Part shown: one piece after another, positions 38,401 through 52,621 of the stretch | Layout: the number at the start of each line of letters is the position of its first letter | Numbering within the stretch: position 1 is the first letter of the stretch | Origin: Sacculina carcini | Lineage: Eukaryota; Arthropoda; Thecostraca; Sacculinidae | Direction: 5' to 3' | Assembly (NCBI GenBank): GCA_916048095.2 | Contig: OU696579.1 | Span: forward strand, 472,001-536,000 | Length of the DNA stretch: 64,000 bases | Made by a program: the position numbers and the translations under genes | The notes under the pieces: model-generated | Databases searched by the model: none | What the model saw: the letters and a program-made list of their open reading frames with translations, nothing else | What the model was told of the DNA's origin: nothing

Positions 38401-41400
38401 AACAGTGCGGTAGCGGATGCGGCAGTGTGCATGCGCTAGCCAGTGACTGTTTGATGATATCGAAAGCGGCCAGCTCTTCGTCGTTCAGTGCAAGAGACTT
38501 ATTGTTGGGTTGATGCTTGGTTCGTTCTGACAGTGGGTGCACAATGTTGGCGAAGCCAGGAATCATCCGGCGATAAAAACCCACCATGCCTAAGAAACGG
38601 CGGAGAGATGAAGAGTCAGTTGGAACCGGAAAGTCGTTGATAGCAGCGATCTTTGCGTCCGGAGGACACACGCCCGCAGCAGTGACTTTATGCCCGAGAA
38701 AATCTACGCTCGATTGAAAGAACGAGCATTTATCTAACGACAAACGAAGCCCATGCCGCTCGAACACATCAAACACAGCTGACAAGTCACGCAGATGTTG
38801 CTCTTCGTTTTGCGAGAACACCAGAACATCATCAAGGTACACAAAAGTGCACTTCAGATGTGAAAGAATGGTGTTCATCAGCCTTTGAAATGTAGCGCCC
38901 GCGTTTTTCAAACCCAGCGGCATGAAAACATATTCAAAAAGCCCGAATGGCGTAATGACTGCGGTCTTGGCGGTGTCTGCCTTGCTCATAGGCACTTGAT
39001 GGTACGCCTGGAGCAGATCAAGTTTCGAGAACAGCGTCATACCGGCCAAGCGAGCAGACAGGTCCTGAATATGCGGCAGTGGGTAGCGATCAGGCACCGT
39101 ACGAGCGTTCAGTGCCCTGTAATCGCCGGTGATGCGCCACTCACCGGGTGTCTTCTTGGCGACCATATGGAGCGGAGAAGACCACGGCGAGTTGGAGCGA
39201 CGCACAACACCTGCCTGCATGAGAGCCTCGAATGCAGATTTGGCTGATTGCTCTTTGTCAGCAGTCAAACGACGAGGACGAGCAAAGACGGGTGCTGCGC
39301 TGCCTGTGTCAATGGTATGTTGCACCGGCATAGTGACATTCTCACAGACGGAGCGTGGTGCAAGCAGAGTTGCATGTTGCGTCAACAGCGAACGCACAGG
39401 TGATGAAAGGTGACTCAAATCATTAACCACCAGTCCAACATACTGCTCATCGTTGGATTTGGCTGGCACACGGAGCAATGTGGTGGTGTCACGAATACAC
39501 CTGTTATGACAGTCCACCACCAGTTTGAAGTGCGTAAGAAAATCGTGCCCCAGCAGCGGAGACACGGCATCTGAGACAACGAATGTCCAAGCGAATTTTC
39601 GACGCAATTTTTGCAGCACAATATCAAGACGGACCTCGCCATGCACCGACATAGGTTGGCCGTTTGCTGCTGAAATGCGTACAGAAGTCGGCTGAAGCGA
39701 CAGCGTACTCACTACACTTGGCGGAATAATAGAAACTCCAGCACCGGTGTCAACGACAAAGTTCAGCCAGATAGTACCGATACGGGCTGCAACTGTTAGA
39801 AGCGGCAGGCCATATGGTGCAGCAACCATAGCCTGCCGTTCTAGTTTTCCGACGTGTGACAATCTGGAGTGGTTGGCATGGCTCTAGAGCGAGCAACAGG
39901 CGCTGGTGAAGAACTTCGCGAACTCGGCTCCATCTGTAGTCCCGCTGTTTTATTCGGCCATTGGCACCACGGCTTGCACTTACGTGCTGAATTACCGTAA
40001 AACACGTGCCATCTGCACACTCGTGGACGCTGGCCGTGACGGAACGGCTGCATGCTGAAATTGCGTGATGAACGCGATTGGCCTGCCGTTGGCTGCTGAG
40101 ATGCATGCGTATTGAAGGCACTAGCGGAGCGAGCAGGAGTGTTGGCACTGAGAAGTGGCATGAGTTCATCCGCCAGCTTAGCCATGTCCTTCAAAGCCAT
40201 TGTTTGCTGAGCTGCCAGCACAGCTCCAATGGTCGGCGGCAGAGTTTTTATAAACTGGTGGCGCACGAGATCGTCAGAGACGCCCACTTTTGCTGCCGTT
40301 GTCTGCAGTTCAGCCATGTTAACTGACGGACGGCCGGTGAATTGCTGCTTGGCAATTATTTCCTCGAAGAGTTCCGACTTGGTGCGTTGATATAACTGCA
40401 CGACTTCTGCTTTGAGAGACGAATAATTCTGTTCTTGAAGAGTCGATGGCGGAAGTCGGCTGACAACATTGGGTGGAAGTGATGAGAGCACGTAGAAAAA
40501 TTTGGTACTTTCCGCTGTGATGTTGCGCAAGTGAAACTGCGCCTCCAGAACGACAAACCAACCGTCAACAGCACCCTCCATGAACGGCGGTGCCTTTATG
40601 GCCACAGCATTTACGTGCTCTTCAAATCCAGTCTCCATCGGTCGGTCATTCATTTTGACGAAAAAATGTAGCCAGTGAAAATAGCAGAAAAATATATACA
40701 ATATGATGCAAGGCACAAGAACTCACCAGCCGATCACGTCGGGGTCACCAATGTGGCGTTTGGTTAGCCACTGAATTACTGACGTTCACAATGCGAGATC
40801 TTTGGACCGACTGTATTTGACCCCAGTGTTCAGGTCAAACATCAGGTGACACAACCGCTCACACACAAGCATACAGACATACAATTGGTCAAGCGCACAC
40901 ATGATCCAACAACACACGCAGTGACAAAGGCAAACACGACACACAGACATACTAGTTCAGTAGACACATACACACCGGACACACACCACTGACCCAAGAC
41001 TAACTACACACAGACATACACTTGACATGCATACAGACGAGCGAAACGTACACACACGACAGGACACACTAACATATCCGCAAACATACAAACAATGCAA
41101 AACATGATACACCACAAGTCATACAAGCTCGTGAAATCTGGACTGATATGAACTGTCTCACATCAATATTGTACAGATCAAGCTTGGTGATGCTCAGACT
41201 CAGACATTATGCTGTGATAAAATTATATGCAGAACAACAAAATATTATTTTTTACTTGTAAGTTGCACAGGACAGAGCACAAATATGACAAAAATACTCA
41301 AATATTGGCCTTACTAACCATCATAATATGTGAGAAAAAGTTTCAAAAGCACTGTCGAGCAATATTTGAACCATTTCATGTGGAGTGTGAAATGAGTGGG

Positions 41401-44400
41401 AGTGTGAAAATTGGGGATTATTATTCAATTAGATTTTTGTACAGAAAACTGTGATTTCTGCCATGTTATATTTTGTATTGAAATCACTGTATGAAAGGTT
41501 GGCTGTTGTTTCACATTGTTTAGTACAGGAGTCTGCAGATACATTTGCTGTACGAACAGTCAACATCTTATCACTGATGGCGTATAATATTCTCACTCGC
41601 TCCAGTTGGCGACGTTTTCCTGTGTAGACAACTAGACAGGGCAGCTGAGCTCTGCTTGCTGCAAGCCACTGGGTGATAGCTGTCAGCTGCAGTTGGTCAC
41701 AACACTGGCAGCTGCTGCGGTTCATAGAGCCGCAGCTGGTCACTGCGTCCTCTGACAGACCGCGTTGCTCTTTCGTCAATCGCGATCTTTCGTCATCGCT
41801 AGTTTCCTGGCGAGTAGAAACAGAAAGTAGATAGTAGAAACGAGTAGTTCTTATTAACAGCATGAGGAATATCTCAACGAATACATATTAAAATTACATG
41901 AGGAATTTAACGTGGGAATATTTTCTAGTAACTGAGCACTAAATTTACTAATAAGAATCGTATTAGTAGTTTATCTATATACCAATACTAACCGGTATTT
42001 TATCATGAATATACCAGGAGAAGTGACCACTGGGGTCGTATTTCTCTCGGAATGGCCCAGGGTATTAGTAGATTGTGTTGTACCTGTTTGGTGAGCTGAT
42101 ATCCACTTGCTTGCTGACTGATGAGATTAGTTCGGCCGTCCTCAGAACCAGTTGGACGCTGATCACGTGTTAGTGTGCCAGGAACCTCTCCACACACTCC
42201 TCTCTTGGTACTTGCGCGTTCGTCTGCTTCTTGTTGTTGAAGATCGGTACATTGTTTATGCTGAAGATGAAATGTTTCTGCTGTCGTCTCAGAGGGACGT
42301 TGTTTGAGAATTCCTCTACGGTCCAGCGACTGAGCCCTGCCACTTGGCCCCATCTTGCACCGTCGGGTCTCACTGACTTCATCCTTCCGCATCTCAGTCA
42401 CCACGTGCCTATTATGTTTTATGTGAGTGTGAAGAGCTGCGCCAGGTTTCTCAATATCTCTTTGATCACGACTGCTTCTTTCATTGATACTGCTCGTCAT
42501 GGCGGCGAAGCCAACATCATCACAAATATTCAAGGCTCCAAACGAAGCCGAGAGCTTTCTCTTGGGCTGATCTAGTGCTTGATGATGATCTTCAGCTGTG
42601 TTGAGTCGGCTATGTTGATATGCAGGCGATACACGGGCTGAAAAGTCGCACCACGACTCGGCTGCAACTTTTTTAGCGTTGAGGCGATGATCGGGACGAT
42701 GGCCAAAAGACTGCATCAAGCTGGACGATCTTTCAGAGCACATCATCTCATTGTCAACACGTGCCATTATGTCGACAACACTTGTGTCCGGATGATGGTG
42801 GCGCTTGCAGCTGTTTTTCTTGTCATCAACCTGGCCAGGAACAATATTACGGGGTTGAGCAGAAAACTATACACGTGCATACATTTCAGAGGGGTAAAAG
42901 CTAGGCTACTAGACTATTGAAGTTAGTGGAAGCAAGACTTTTGAAGTTGGTGTAAGTATACGCCACACGTTCCATTCAATAACAATAACATGCAAGGGTA
43001 TGTTTTATTGTGGGGTATGTTCTCTTAATAGAAAACTGGGTGATGTAATCAATTTTATACGGCACAAACGCATCACAACAGCAGCGATAAATAATGAGCG
43101 ATAAATGATAATTCCTATGTTTCTAACATGCTTTTTGACCGTTTATATCAGCGACAACTGTAAATTGGCAAAAAAAATCACATATAGTCATTTTCCTCAA
43201 CAACTGAACATTGTTGTTATGCCCTTCTCTATCATATGAAGCACTGTAAGCGACGGAACAGTGATTACCTCAGTAGAAGGTGTAGCGGGTAATTTCCTGC
43301 TGTCATTGGTTGCATCTGTGGTATCAATGGCAGCCTCACAGACGACATCAGTTATGGTGTTTGATTGCATGAGGTCAACAAGCCGCCGTGTAACTTCAAG
43401 GGCCACAAGACTGTCCCCGCTGGACGCATTTTGGTCTCCGGCAGCGAGAAGTGGGATACTGACGGAGAATTGTGCCGAGTCACTCTGTGATCTTGTAAAC
43501 GGAGCAGCCGTATCTGAAAATCGCAGGACGTTCATTACTGACGTGATGTTTGATATTCGCCCACAAGTTCAATTAGAGGAGATGTAAAATAAGTATGTGG
43601 TGTAGAATTTTAGATGTCGGTATATAAAATAACCTTCACATTTCGTTAAGCGTAAATTGTTTATTAATATACATTGTCGAGGGTACACTGTTTCACAAGT
43701 ATTAAATGTCTGTGGAAGATAAGCTTCTGATAAAGTTTTTGTATAAGGTGGTGTCTGGTGAAGATAACACACACACAAGATGTTGAAGATTTGTACAATT
43801 AATGTTTGCTGACTTATACCACAATTCATGCTCGAATTTCTTTCAATGTTCTTATACCGTTTTCGGCAGCACAATGCTAGTTTACCATGTATGACGCGTG
43901 TATGTGACGTGTCGGAAATGGCGCGTCGTAGAACGTGATGGCTGGCATTGATACTGTTGACAGAGGTGGAACCACTGAGCTGTAACAACTCTGCTAACTT
44001 GCCGTACAACATTTGCTTGTCTGCCAACACACACAAGCGCATGACGAAGTGCTACTCAGGATAACAGCATGATCACCGATCACAGATCACCAATCACAGA
44101 TCACTACCATGATCACATTGATAATGGTTGAAGTTGCGTTGTAATTCCAGTTGCATTTCGTTGGAATTTCAAATAGATTCAGCGATATTACGATAATGAA
44201 ATCCTTAGACATAATCCTGGAAGCTAATAAGTTCGAAAGCTTCAATTTCGAAGCTCAAGAGCAGCGGTCTGTAGGTATCGCAACGGTGGTCATAATGATG
44301 CACAAATGACGTACCTGATTCCAAATCGGAGCTGTTGCTTTCTTCACTTGAGTCTGCTATTTCACTGGACACGTTCCCGCTGCGACACAGCTCGTATCGT

Positions 44401-45212
44401 GCTGTATCTGAAGAAACTATCTTTGTGTGTGAAGTGTGCCTGCAAGAACAATTGACGGCAGGTATATGAGGACAATTTCGGCCACATTGTTGTTGTCATT
44501 CAAGTTTCGTCCACTATTTCAACAGTGCACAGTGTGACCCACTGACAAAATAGTACCAGATATGGTCGAGCTATATAGTAAGAGTACAGTAGGGATTTTA
44601 ATATACGTCGTGTCTGAATAACCTCCAGTCGCCTAGCACACTTTCACAAGCCAAAGTGTGAGAGCCAAAGTGTCTGACATTCTCTGTGATTTATTTATCT
44701 TTTTTACAAATGATAAATAAATCCATCTACGCCGAGGACAAAATCAAACTATAACGTCACACATAAAATTGCTATATGAATGAAAAACATGCAAATATAT
44801 TCATTATTAAATAATATATTAAACCTAATTCAAACAGCGCTAGTAGGCGGGCTGATACTCGAATGTTCAGCAAGCAAAGAAAGCATAGCTGCCTCTTCAG
44901 CGGTACAACCGCCGTGTCTGTCAGCCATACCTCTCCTCTCTCTCCTCTCTCTCCGCACGTGTCTACTGCATTGTTGCACCACGCGCACGTGTTTATGCGT
45001 GCGTGTGTGTGTGTGTGTGCGTGTGTGTATGCGTGTGTGTGTGTGTGCGTGCACGCTTGGCGTTGTTTTGTATGCGTTACGATATTCCATGCTTTGCACC
45101 TGTACAATAAACGCTAAAATATGATTGTGAGTCAGCTCGCACTCACGCACACACACGCACACACACGCACACAGCAAGCTTCGGTGTGTAAGCATGTGTA
45201 TGTTTATCTGTC

Positions 45213-45244
<32 letters not shown>

Positions 45245-48200
45245 TGTGTATGTGGTGGCCAATGGTGGGTCGTTAATCTTTCTAGCACGTGCTTGCCACT
45301 GTTAACGAGCAGACTCGAGCAGTCTCGTTATCGCATGCCGATCTCGTGTTGCGAGCTTCATGCAGCCATACTCACTGCAATCGCTGGTGAAATTGAATTC
45401 CATCACTTGAAATTATACACAGAACTGCTTGTGATGTCGCTTGCACCATTGCACGCTTGGGTCGCTTGCACCATTGTTTCAGTTCTACCAGTGCCGGCAT
45501 GTGTTTGAAGACAGTTTTCAATAGATTGCTACTAAATAATTATCTGCGTAAATATAACTTTTTCCATGCGTATCTGAGCTTAAACACACTTAAATATTGA
45601 CAAATTGACACATTCACACATTCGCGTTTACATGTACACAAGCACACAAGCACACAAAAATATTTATATGCACATGTGGGAAAATGCATATACGACTACT
45701 TATGAAAACATTTTTGCGAATGAAAATGTTCATTGAATGAATTTATTGTACAATATTAGCATAGAGTTAGGTGAAAACTGAAATCCAGTTTATGTATAGT
45801 TTATAAATATCATAGTTATAAATATATAGTTAGTTATAATTATCTGTATCTTCACAGTCAAAAGGGTGAACATACATAATAATCTTGATAGGTAAAAATA
45901 ATCCTATTGCAGGTAATTTTTGCGTTGCACCGTCAAGTTTTGTGTACCACTACCTGATAATTGGTTTTATACACAATAAATAGTTTATCAGATAAACTAT
46001 TAATTAAGTAAGTAAAAATTAATTGAAATTAAAAACATATAAATTAAAATCAATATAATTAAACTAAATAAATAAAATAAAAATTAGATAAACTTCTGAA
46101 TAATTAATTTATATTTGGCACGGTGTTGTGATGTGACTTTTGTTCCCGTGTTGTGTTTTTGACCACTTGGTCTGCGAAATCATTCTTTTTTTCTGCACCG
46201 CGCATTTATAATTCACTTCCTCCTCGCCTCCTCCGAATGAAATCCTACTCACTTTTTCCTCTGAACTCCACAAACATTTCCTATCTTTGGCCTCAGAGTC
46301 TTCATAAGTTTACTTGTTTGCAATGTTATAATTGACTGATTCTTCCTATTTATATTGATTTACTCGATTTTTTCTTTGATTCAATGATTTATCTCTCTTT
46401 TGCACATTTTTTTACATATTTCGGACTCATAATTGCTACATGTTTGTGTTTCTGTTCTGCGCTGCATGTTCATACTTTACCCAACCTGCGCAGTTGACTC
46501 AATTTCCCACTTGCTCCAGTCGTATTTTGCGTGTCGCGCGCTTGTTATTATTGTGTGCGCTATATTAAATACATGTTTGTTGTTGTTGTTGTTGTTGACT
46601 AGAATTATACGTTGACTTTTTGTACTGGTTCTTATGTTTTATCGGCCACAGAATAACAACTTAATAACAAACACAAAACTTATCACAGGCACGGCCAACC
46701 GTGTCAGTGTATTTGTACTAAGTGATTTCCTCATGTTATTGTGCAATGATACCTGTCTGTGACCCACCTGTTAGTTGCCATTTGGCTGTCATTAGTGTCT
46801 CGCGTGCTATCCTTGTCACAACAGCTCGCTTCACTGCCGCTCTGCGATGCTCGCTGAGCCAGAATTGCTCGCTGCTCAGCTTCTCTGAGTCGACGACGAA
46901 ACGAGCCTCGACTTGGCCAATCAACAGCTGATGTGTTGTTGTCAGTCACGGACGTTGCACACCGTACATTGCACGACTGACTGCCTGGCATTAGAAACGA
47001 CATCATATCGACATAACGTTCAATACTCACTCAACATTGAAACGAGGAAGTCCAAAACTAACAATAAGCAAAACAAGTAAAAAACTATGCCAATAATTTA
47101 TTTATATCATACGTTTTATGAAATTATTAAACTAAATTTAATGATTTATTATCTTGACTTTGGAAATATATTGTATTTGAATTATATATTTGATATAGTA
47201 ATGATTTGTTAATAGAAAAGCTGGTTATATTTTACCTGGAATAAGAGGAGTGCTAGATACATTGTCGTCTGCACTGAAGTAGTGATCGGAGTCTGTTGAT
47301 AATTGCCCGCTAATTGTCTGATCATAATGATCGCGTATGCTTGCACAATCTGCACTTGGAACTGATATTAAGTTCTTCATCTGCTCCTCCAACAGGTTTA
47401 TGTCAGAAGAAGCAAGACTTGGTACGGAGGTGTGGCGTTCATGGACAGTGTTGGACATCCAAAACGACATCCACACTGACCGTAATCTAACTTCTTCCTC
47501 ACTCAAACACTGTTTGATACTACGGACAGAGTGAGCTGTGCCCAATATCTCTACTAGTCTGGTTGCATTCAATGAACGGGCAAAGCTCATGAACTTGTCT
47601 TCAATAACTGTACTCTTGTCACAACTGAGACTGTTTGATATTTTCTCTTGCATTTGATCGAGCAATGAAAGAATTTTCTCTTTGAGACTGGCGTGGTCCT
47701 GCAATTGTATGGTGCTCCCGGATGTTGCGCTCAGTAACAGCGGATGTGCTCTAGAAAGGACGGCGTCTTCACAGCTGTTGTCGGTGGACAGCGAATTAAG
47801 CCGCGTTGAATGCATGGATTGTCCGTTTTCAATGTGCTGCCTCGGTTTTGCCACCACTCCTCTTCTCCTGGACGACATTTTGAACCTCTTTTTTTGAGCT
47901 GGAACTTCATTGACCAGTCGAGCACGTTTGAATGATTCAGAATCCTCTGAAGTTTCGGATTTCTGAATCACAAAAACCAGTTAAATGGTCGGTTAGTTGA
48001 AAACAAGTAACAGTGCATTCTTTATTATGCCAGCATTGTTCCAAGTGTGAGAATGTACGATGGAATGTTAGCAAGAGCACAAAACAAGTGGGGAATGAAA
48101 CAGAAGACTCGCCTGGTCTGAATAAGTTGTGTTGAAGATATTGAGACCGCTGACCACACTGAGCTTCCTTGCTACACTGGGCTGCTGGAAATTGGTCAGT

Positions 48201-51200
48201 GCTGTACTCAACTGACGAAGCATCAGCGCTTCACCTCTCATCCAGCTGTTATTCAGCCGGTCAATCGACAGTGCTTCCTCACACAAACTGCCGCACAGCA
48301 CCTGCCAGGGATCACCAATCATAACAGTTATCACCGTCATTCTCACAGTAAACACGTGCAGACCAATAACCATAAATGCAGTGAATATTTCCAGTACGTA
48401 ATCTCGGCTGGTAACATGAAAAACTTCCGTAGCAGTGAGAAAACACAAGCTGTCAGTTAACACAGAATTACTTCACTCATAACAGGCAATTTATACCGCA
48501 TCTGTGTGTGTTTGTGAGAGACCTGGTGTGACGAAGATGCAGTGGACTCCCTGAATTGAAGCAGTACTGTTTCATTGGACTGTGGCTCTTCTTGACACAC
48601 ACATGCTGCCAGCAATTCGACCGGTGACAGCTCAAATACCGGGCCATACTGCCACAAAAACACACACATATTCAGCATTGATTTGCAATTCCTTGCAGTT
48701 AGCTCTGGTGTGAAGATAGAAGCCACAGTAAAAATGATTAGCAATGTATTGGAATGGTATTGCGAATGTTACACGTATTTCCGCATTTATCTGTTGTTGT
48801 TGTTAGTAAAGCGTAACAAACCATGAAAGAATATAACAACATGGCAAAGCTGATGCATACTTGTTCATTACTAGACACATATCATTGAGAAGACAAGGAG
48901 TTTCAGACATCCATAGCCAGGAGTAACACACAGACACACAAGCATGCGTGTATGTGTGTGTGTGTGTGCATGTGTGAGTCTGTGTGGGTGTGTGTATGTG
49001 TGTATGAGTGTGTGTGTGTGAGTGTGTGTGTTTGTTTTGTTTGTATAATTGTGTTTTGGGGTGCACCGGCCTCTAGGACCATACGACACCCCGAGCGTGT
49101 GTGTGTGAGTGTGTGTGTGAGTGTGTGTGTGAGTGTGTGTGTGAGTGTGTGTGTGTGTGAGTGTGTGTGTGAGTGTGTGTGTGTGTATGTGTATGCGTGT
49201 GTGTGTATGAGTGTCTGTGTGTGAATGTGTATGCGTGTATGTGTATGCGTGTGTGTGTGTGTGAATGTGTGTGTGTGTGTCTATGTGTATGTGTGTGTGT
49301 ATGTGTGTGTATGTGTGTATGTGTGTATGTGTGTGAGTGTGTGTGTGAGTGTGTGAGTGTGTATGTGTGTATGTGTAAGTGTGAATGTGTGTTCATTGAG
49401 AAGCGTGCTCGACCAGGCTTCTCAATTGAGCGGTGTTGATTTCTTATCGTCTGAGAGTGTGTGTAGAGACCACGCTACACGACCATACACGTTCTCCAAG
49501 CGCACGCACTGTCATGCCAAAGCGAGAGCATTGTTGCGGTCGCTCGAGCGCCAAACATTCGTCGTGTGTTTGTTTGTGGCGAGTCTTTGAGACGGCGTGA
49601 ATGTGCCCCAGTGAGAAGGCCGGTTGAATGCACCTCAGATGTATGCCTCATCGCCGTGCAACACGATGTGTGATACTTTGACAGCTCGTGACGTCATCAC
49701 ACCAATCACACACACGCACACACACGCGCATGTGCTGGCGACACGCTGGCTTCATACATGCCCGCACACTGATGATATCAGCGGGAAGAAGAGGTCAAAT
49801 AGTCAATGCTAACGACTGGGAATAAAAACATGAACCAGCAAGACTGCCGTGATTAAACAAAGGTCGCAGCGATTAAGCGTCGAGGCGATGTGACTAAAAA
49901 CAAACTAGCTTCAATGATGAGAACAAACTAGCTTCAATGATGAGAACAAACTAGCTTCAATGATGAGAACAAACTAGCTTCAATGATGAGAACAAACTAG
50001 CTTCAATGATGAGAACAAACTAGCTTCAATGATGAGAACAAACTAGCTTCAATGATGAGAACAAGGACGGCAATAAGATGAAGCGAGACGTCCGATGATG
50101 CCGATAATAAATCATTCGGCATGATGATCAGACAGAATAATCATGATTTGGGATGAAAATGACCTCGCAAAAGACTGTAACTAACCAGTTATTGTTTGAT
50201 CTGCGCATTCACATTATGATAATGATGTTGATGAAAAACGAGTTAGTTGATCCAATTTCGATCATTCATAAACATTGGTTCTTACCATTTTTAGCGATAA
50301 AGACGTGTTTGTTCTTATAAACACGATGAAACACACCTGTAGGGCATGAGCGGGTCCAAAAGCTTGATTGTGGTTGAGAGCCACTGATACTTATATATGA
50401 CCGATACTTATATATACATTGTATATGACCGACGTTGAACAGTTGTAACAAATGATCTATTATTCATAATATTATCAACTATTACTCATAGTATGATAAT
50501 ATTTTCCATATAATATAATTTGTTGAATAAATCGTGCGATATTTTTTGTGTAGCTGCTGACCGGACGAGCATCATCAGTGACGTCATCAGTGACGTCGAC
50601 AGTGAGGTCATCAGTAAAGGGCGGTTGACAGTGAGTACAGCCGGCGAAGCAGACGGCACTGCTGCCAGGCTCGGTGAGCTGCACGTGATCGGAGTGACGC
50701 AGCACCAGAGGACACAGGTATCTGGTGCACTGAAGCCAGCAGTCTAGCTGATCAGCATCATCACGTGCCTCGTTCATTACCTGTCAGACAGTCGGGCAGA
50801 TATAGAAGCGCCACCGCGGTGATATGCACGAGGCTTACTTGCGAATATCAAACAGTAAGAATTTCATTTCAGGCGACTAAAAGCCGACTCTGCTTCTTCC
50901 CTCCCTGAACTGCCATGTCCCAGAGGGGAAGCGATAATTCAGCAGAGTTGACACCCCCTTGAACTATTGCAACTGTCTTGTTTCCTATTTCCTATATTAC
51001 AAGAATATAAAAACAATTTCATATGATAAGAACTACATTTGGAATTATCATAAACCAATCTATAGGTTATTGAGAGCGTGGAGTATAACAGTGGTACCTG
51101 TCTTGTAATGAAGAGCGACTCCTTGGACTGGTTCTGAGGCAGAGTTTCGAAATACAATAGTAAACTGAAAAACGCAGTTCTGTAGGATACAACAAAAGCG

Positions 51201-52535
51201 CGGCATATAACAGTCGAGTGTAAATCAGTTTGTGATCAGGTGAACTTCAGCGATAATTATGTGACATATACCAGTGGTTCTGGTTATACATACAATATAT
51301 TATTGACAGGTTCGCGGACGTACTTCTAGTTGCAATTTGGTGCATCATAATCAAATATTGCTAAATTGAACTTTTAAAAAGTACAACAAAGCCGTAGGAA
51401 CTGTCTTGATTAATAAAGAAACTTATTATGAGAGATGTATTGAGTAAGTGTCCTCAGAATTAAGTTTCAGAATGAAGCAGCCTTGATGTGAGAGAGTTGT
51501 GCACAATGCGATGCTTATCAAGACACCCACCTGAATTGACCGTGATGCGGGAGCCAGTCGGCCAGGTTACACGGCAGTAGTGTGGGGTGAGTGAGGGCGC
51601 ATCTCGTCGGCCACGTACTGAAGAAGTAATGGGCCAGCACAGATGATAGCACAGGAGGCTGCAAGATAGCAGTGCACTCTGAAAACATCATCAGCTCAAG
51701 AATATATTGAAAAACACACAACACGCTGATTAGTTCAACTCGATATGAAATCAGATTTTTCAAGCATTGTATTATCATGGCAGCCAATCACCTTGCCACA
51801 TTATTCCCTCACTTTGCTCTCTACTTTATTGAATCAATGATCATATGCTCCCTTTAATCACCCAAATGACGCCTGCTTCCTTATGTGCCTATTTTTTCAT
51901 CATCTTGGCGATTAAAGGAGTTCTCAGCGTTGAGCTGAACGTACTGGCTGCGCTTGTCGCTTCGTGTTCAGGCTCTTTCCACGTCTCCCTACATCACATT
52001 ATCTAGCAAAATAGGTTGGTTTCTGCTTAACTTAATGACTCATAACAAAATGAGTTGCATCACCTTCAAACTTCTCCGTTCTCCACATCATCCGCCCTGT
52101 TTGAAAGAATTAATCTCATCTGTTTCACACATCCACAAACACCCGCTCATCCACTGCTCTTCTCGAAACTTGTGCCATCTCCGAATGCTTGTGCTTATCA
52201 AAATCATTCCAATTTATTGGTATCTGCCTCAACTGTTATCAAACAGGATTTCTACAAGTCGATGTCTGCGTCTCTCTCTCGCTTTGTAGTTATGCCCCTT
52301 GTCTTGCTTGTCCTTATACATAATTAGGTTTTCCTCTAATTTTGCTCTTTGTATTGGCGTATTCTCGCACTACAGTGCCTAGTTGCACTAGTTCAGCGCC
52401 ATAACAAATACATGGCGTTGTTATTGCTGCTGTTGTGTTTGTATGTTTGTGTGTTCGTGCGAGTGAAATATACTGAAATGCACACAATGATAACAAAGCC
52501 CTGTCGTTCGGGAGAAATCTACCAGTTTTTCAATG

Positions 52536-52621
<86 letters not shown>

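Larger units (their letters stand above)
35798..41116 (-). mobile_element. Complete Ty3/gypsy LTR retrotransposon
   Basis: 5319 bp, flanked by the 4-bp duplication AGTC at 35794-35797 and 41117-41120. Order on the minus strand: LTR, primer-binding site, gag, pol (protease, RT, RNase H, integrase), polypurine tract, LTR; no env. LTR identity and open gag and pol point to a very recent insertion. The gag knuckle type and pol order resemble Mag/K02A2.6-like invertebrate gypsy elements. It lies in intron 14 of the PARG-like gene, in the same orientation as the gene. Confidence 0.95.

Noticed and set aside
48586-48594. QEE triplet in PARG-like exon 6 as the catalytic Gln-Glu-Glu
   Set aside because: Flanking alignment places FELSPVELL with the family's RFxINPEL, which comes after the catalytic QEE. 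No glycine triplet precedes it.
41429-51787. Identity as MTBP or a Fanconi protein
   Set aside because: Only short chance matches (YGPVFEL). The ordered PARG match over both ends of the protein is far better.
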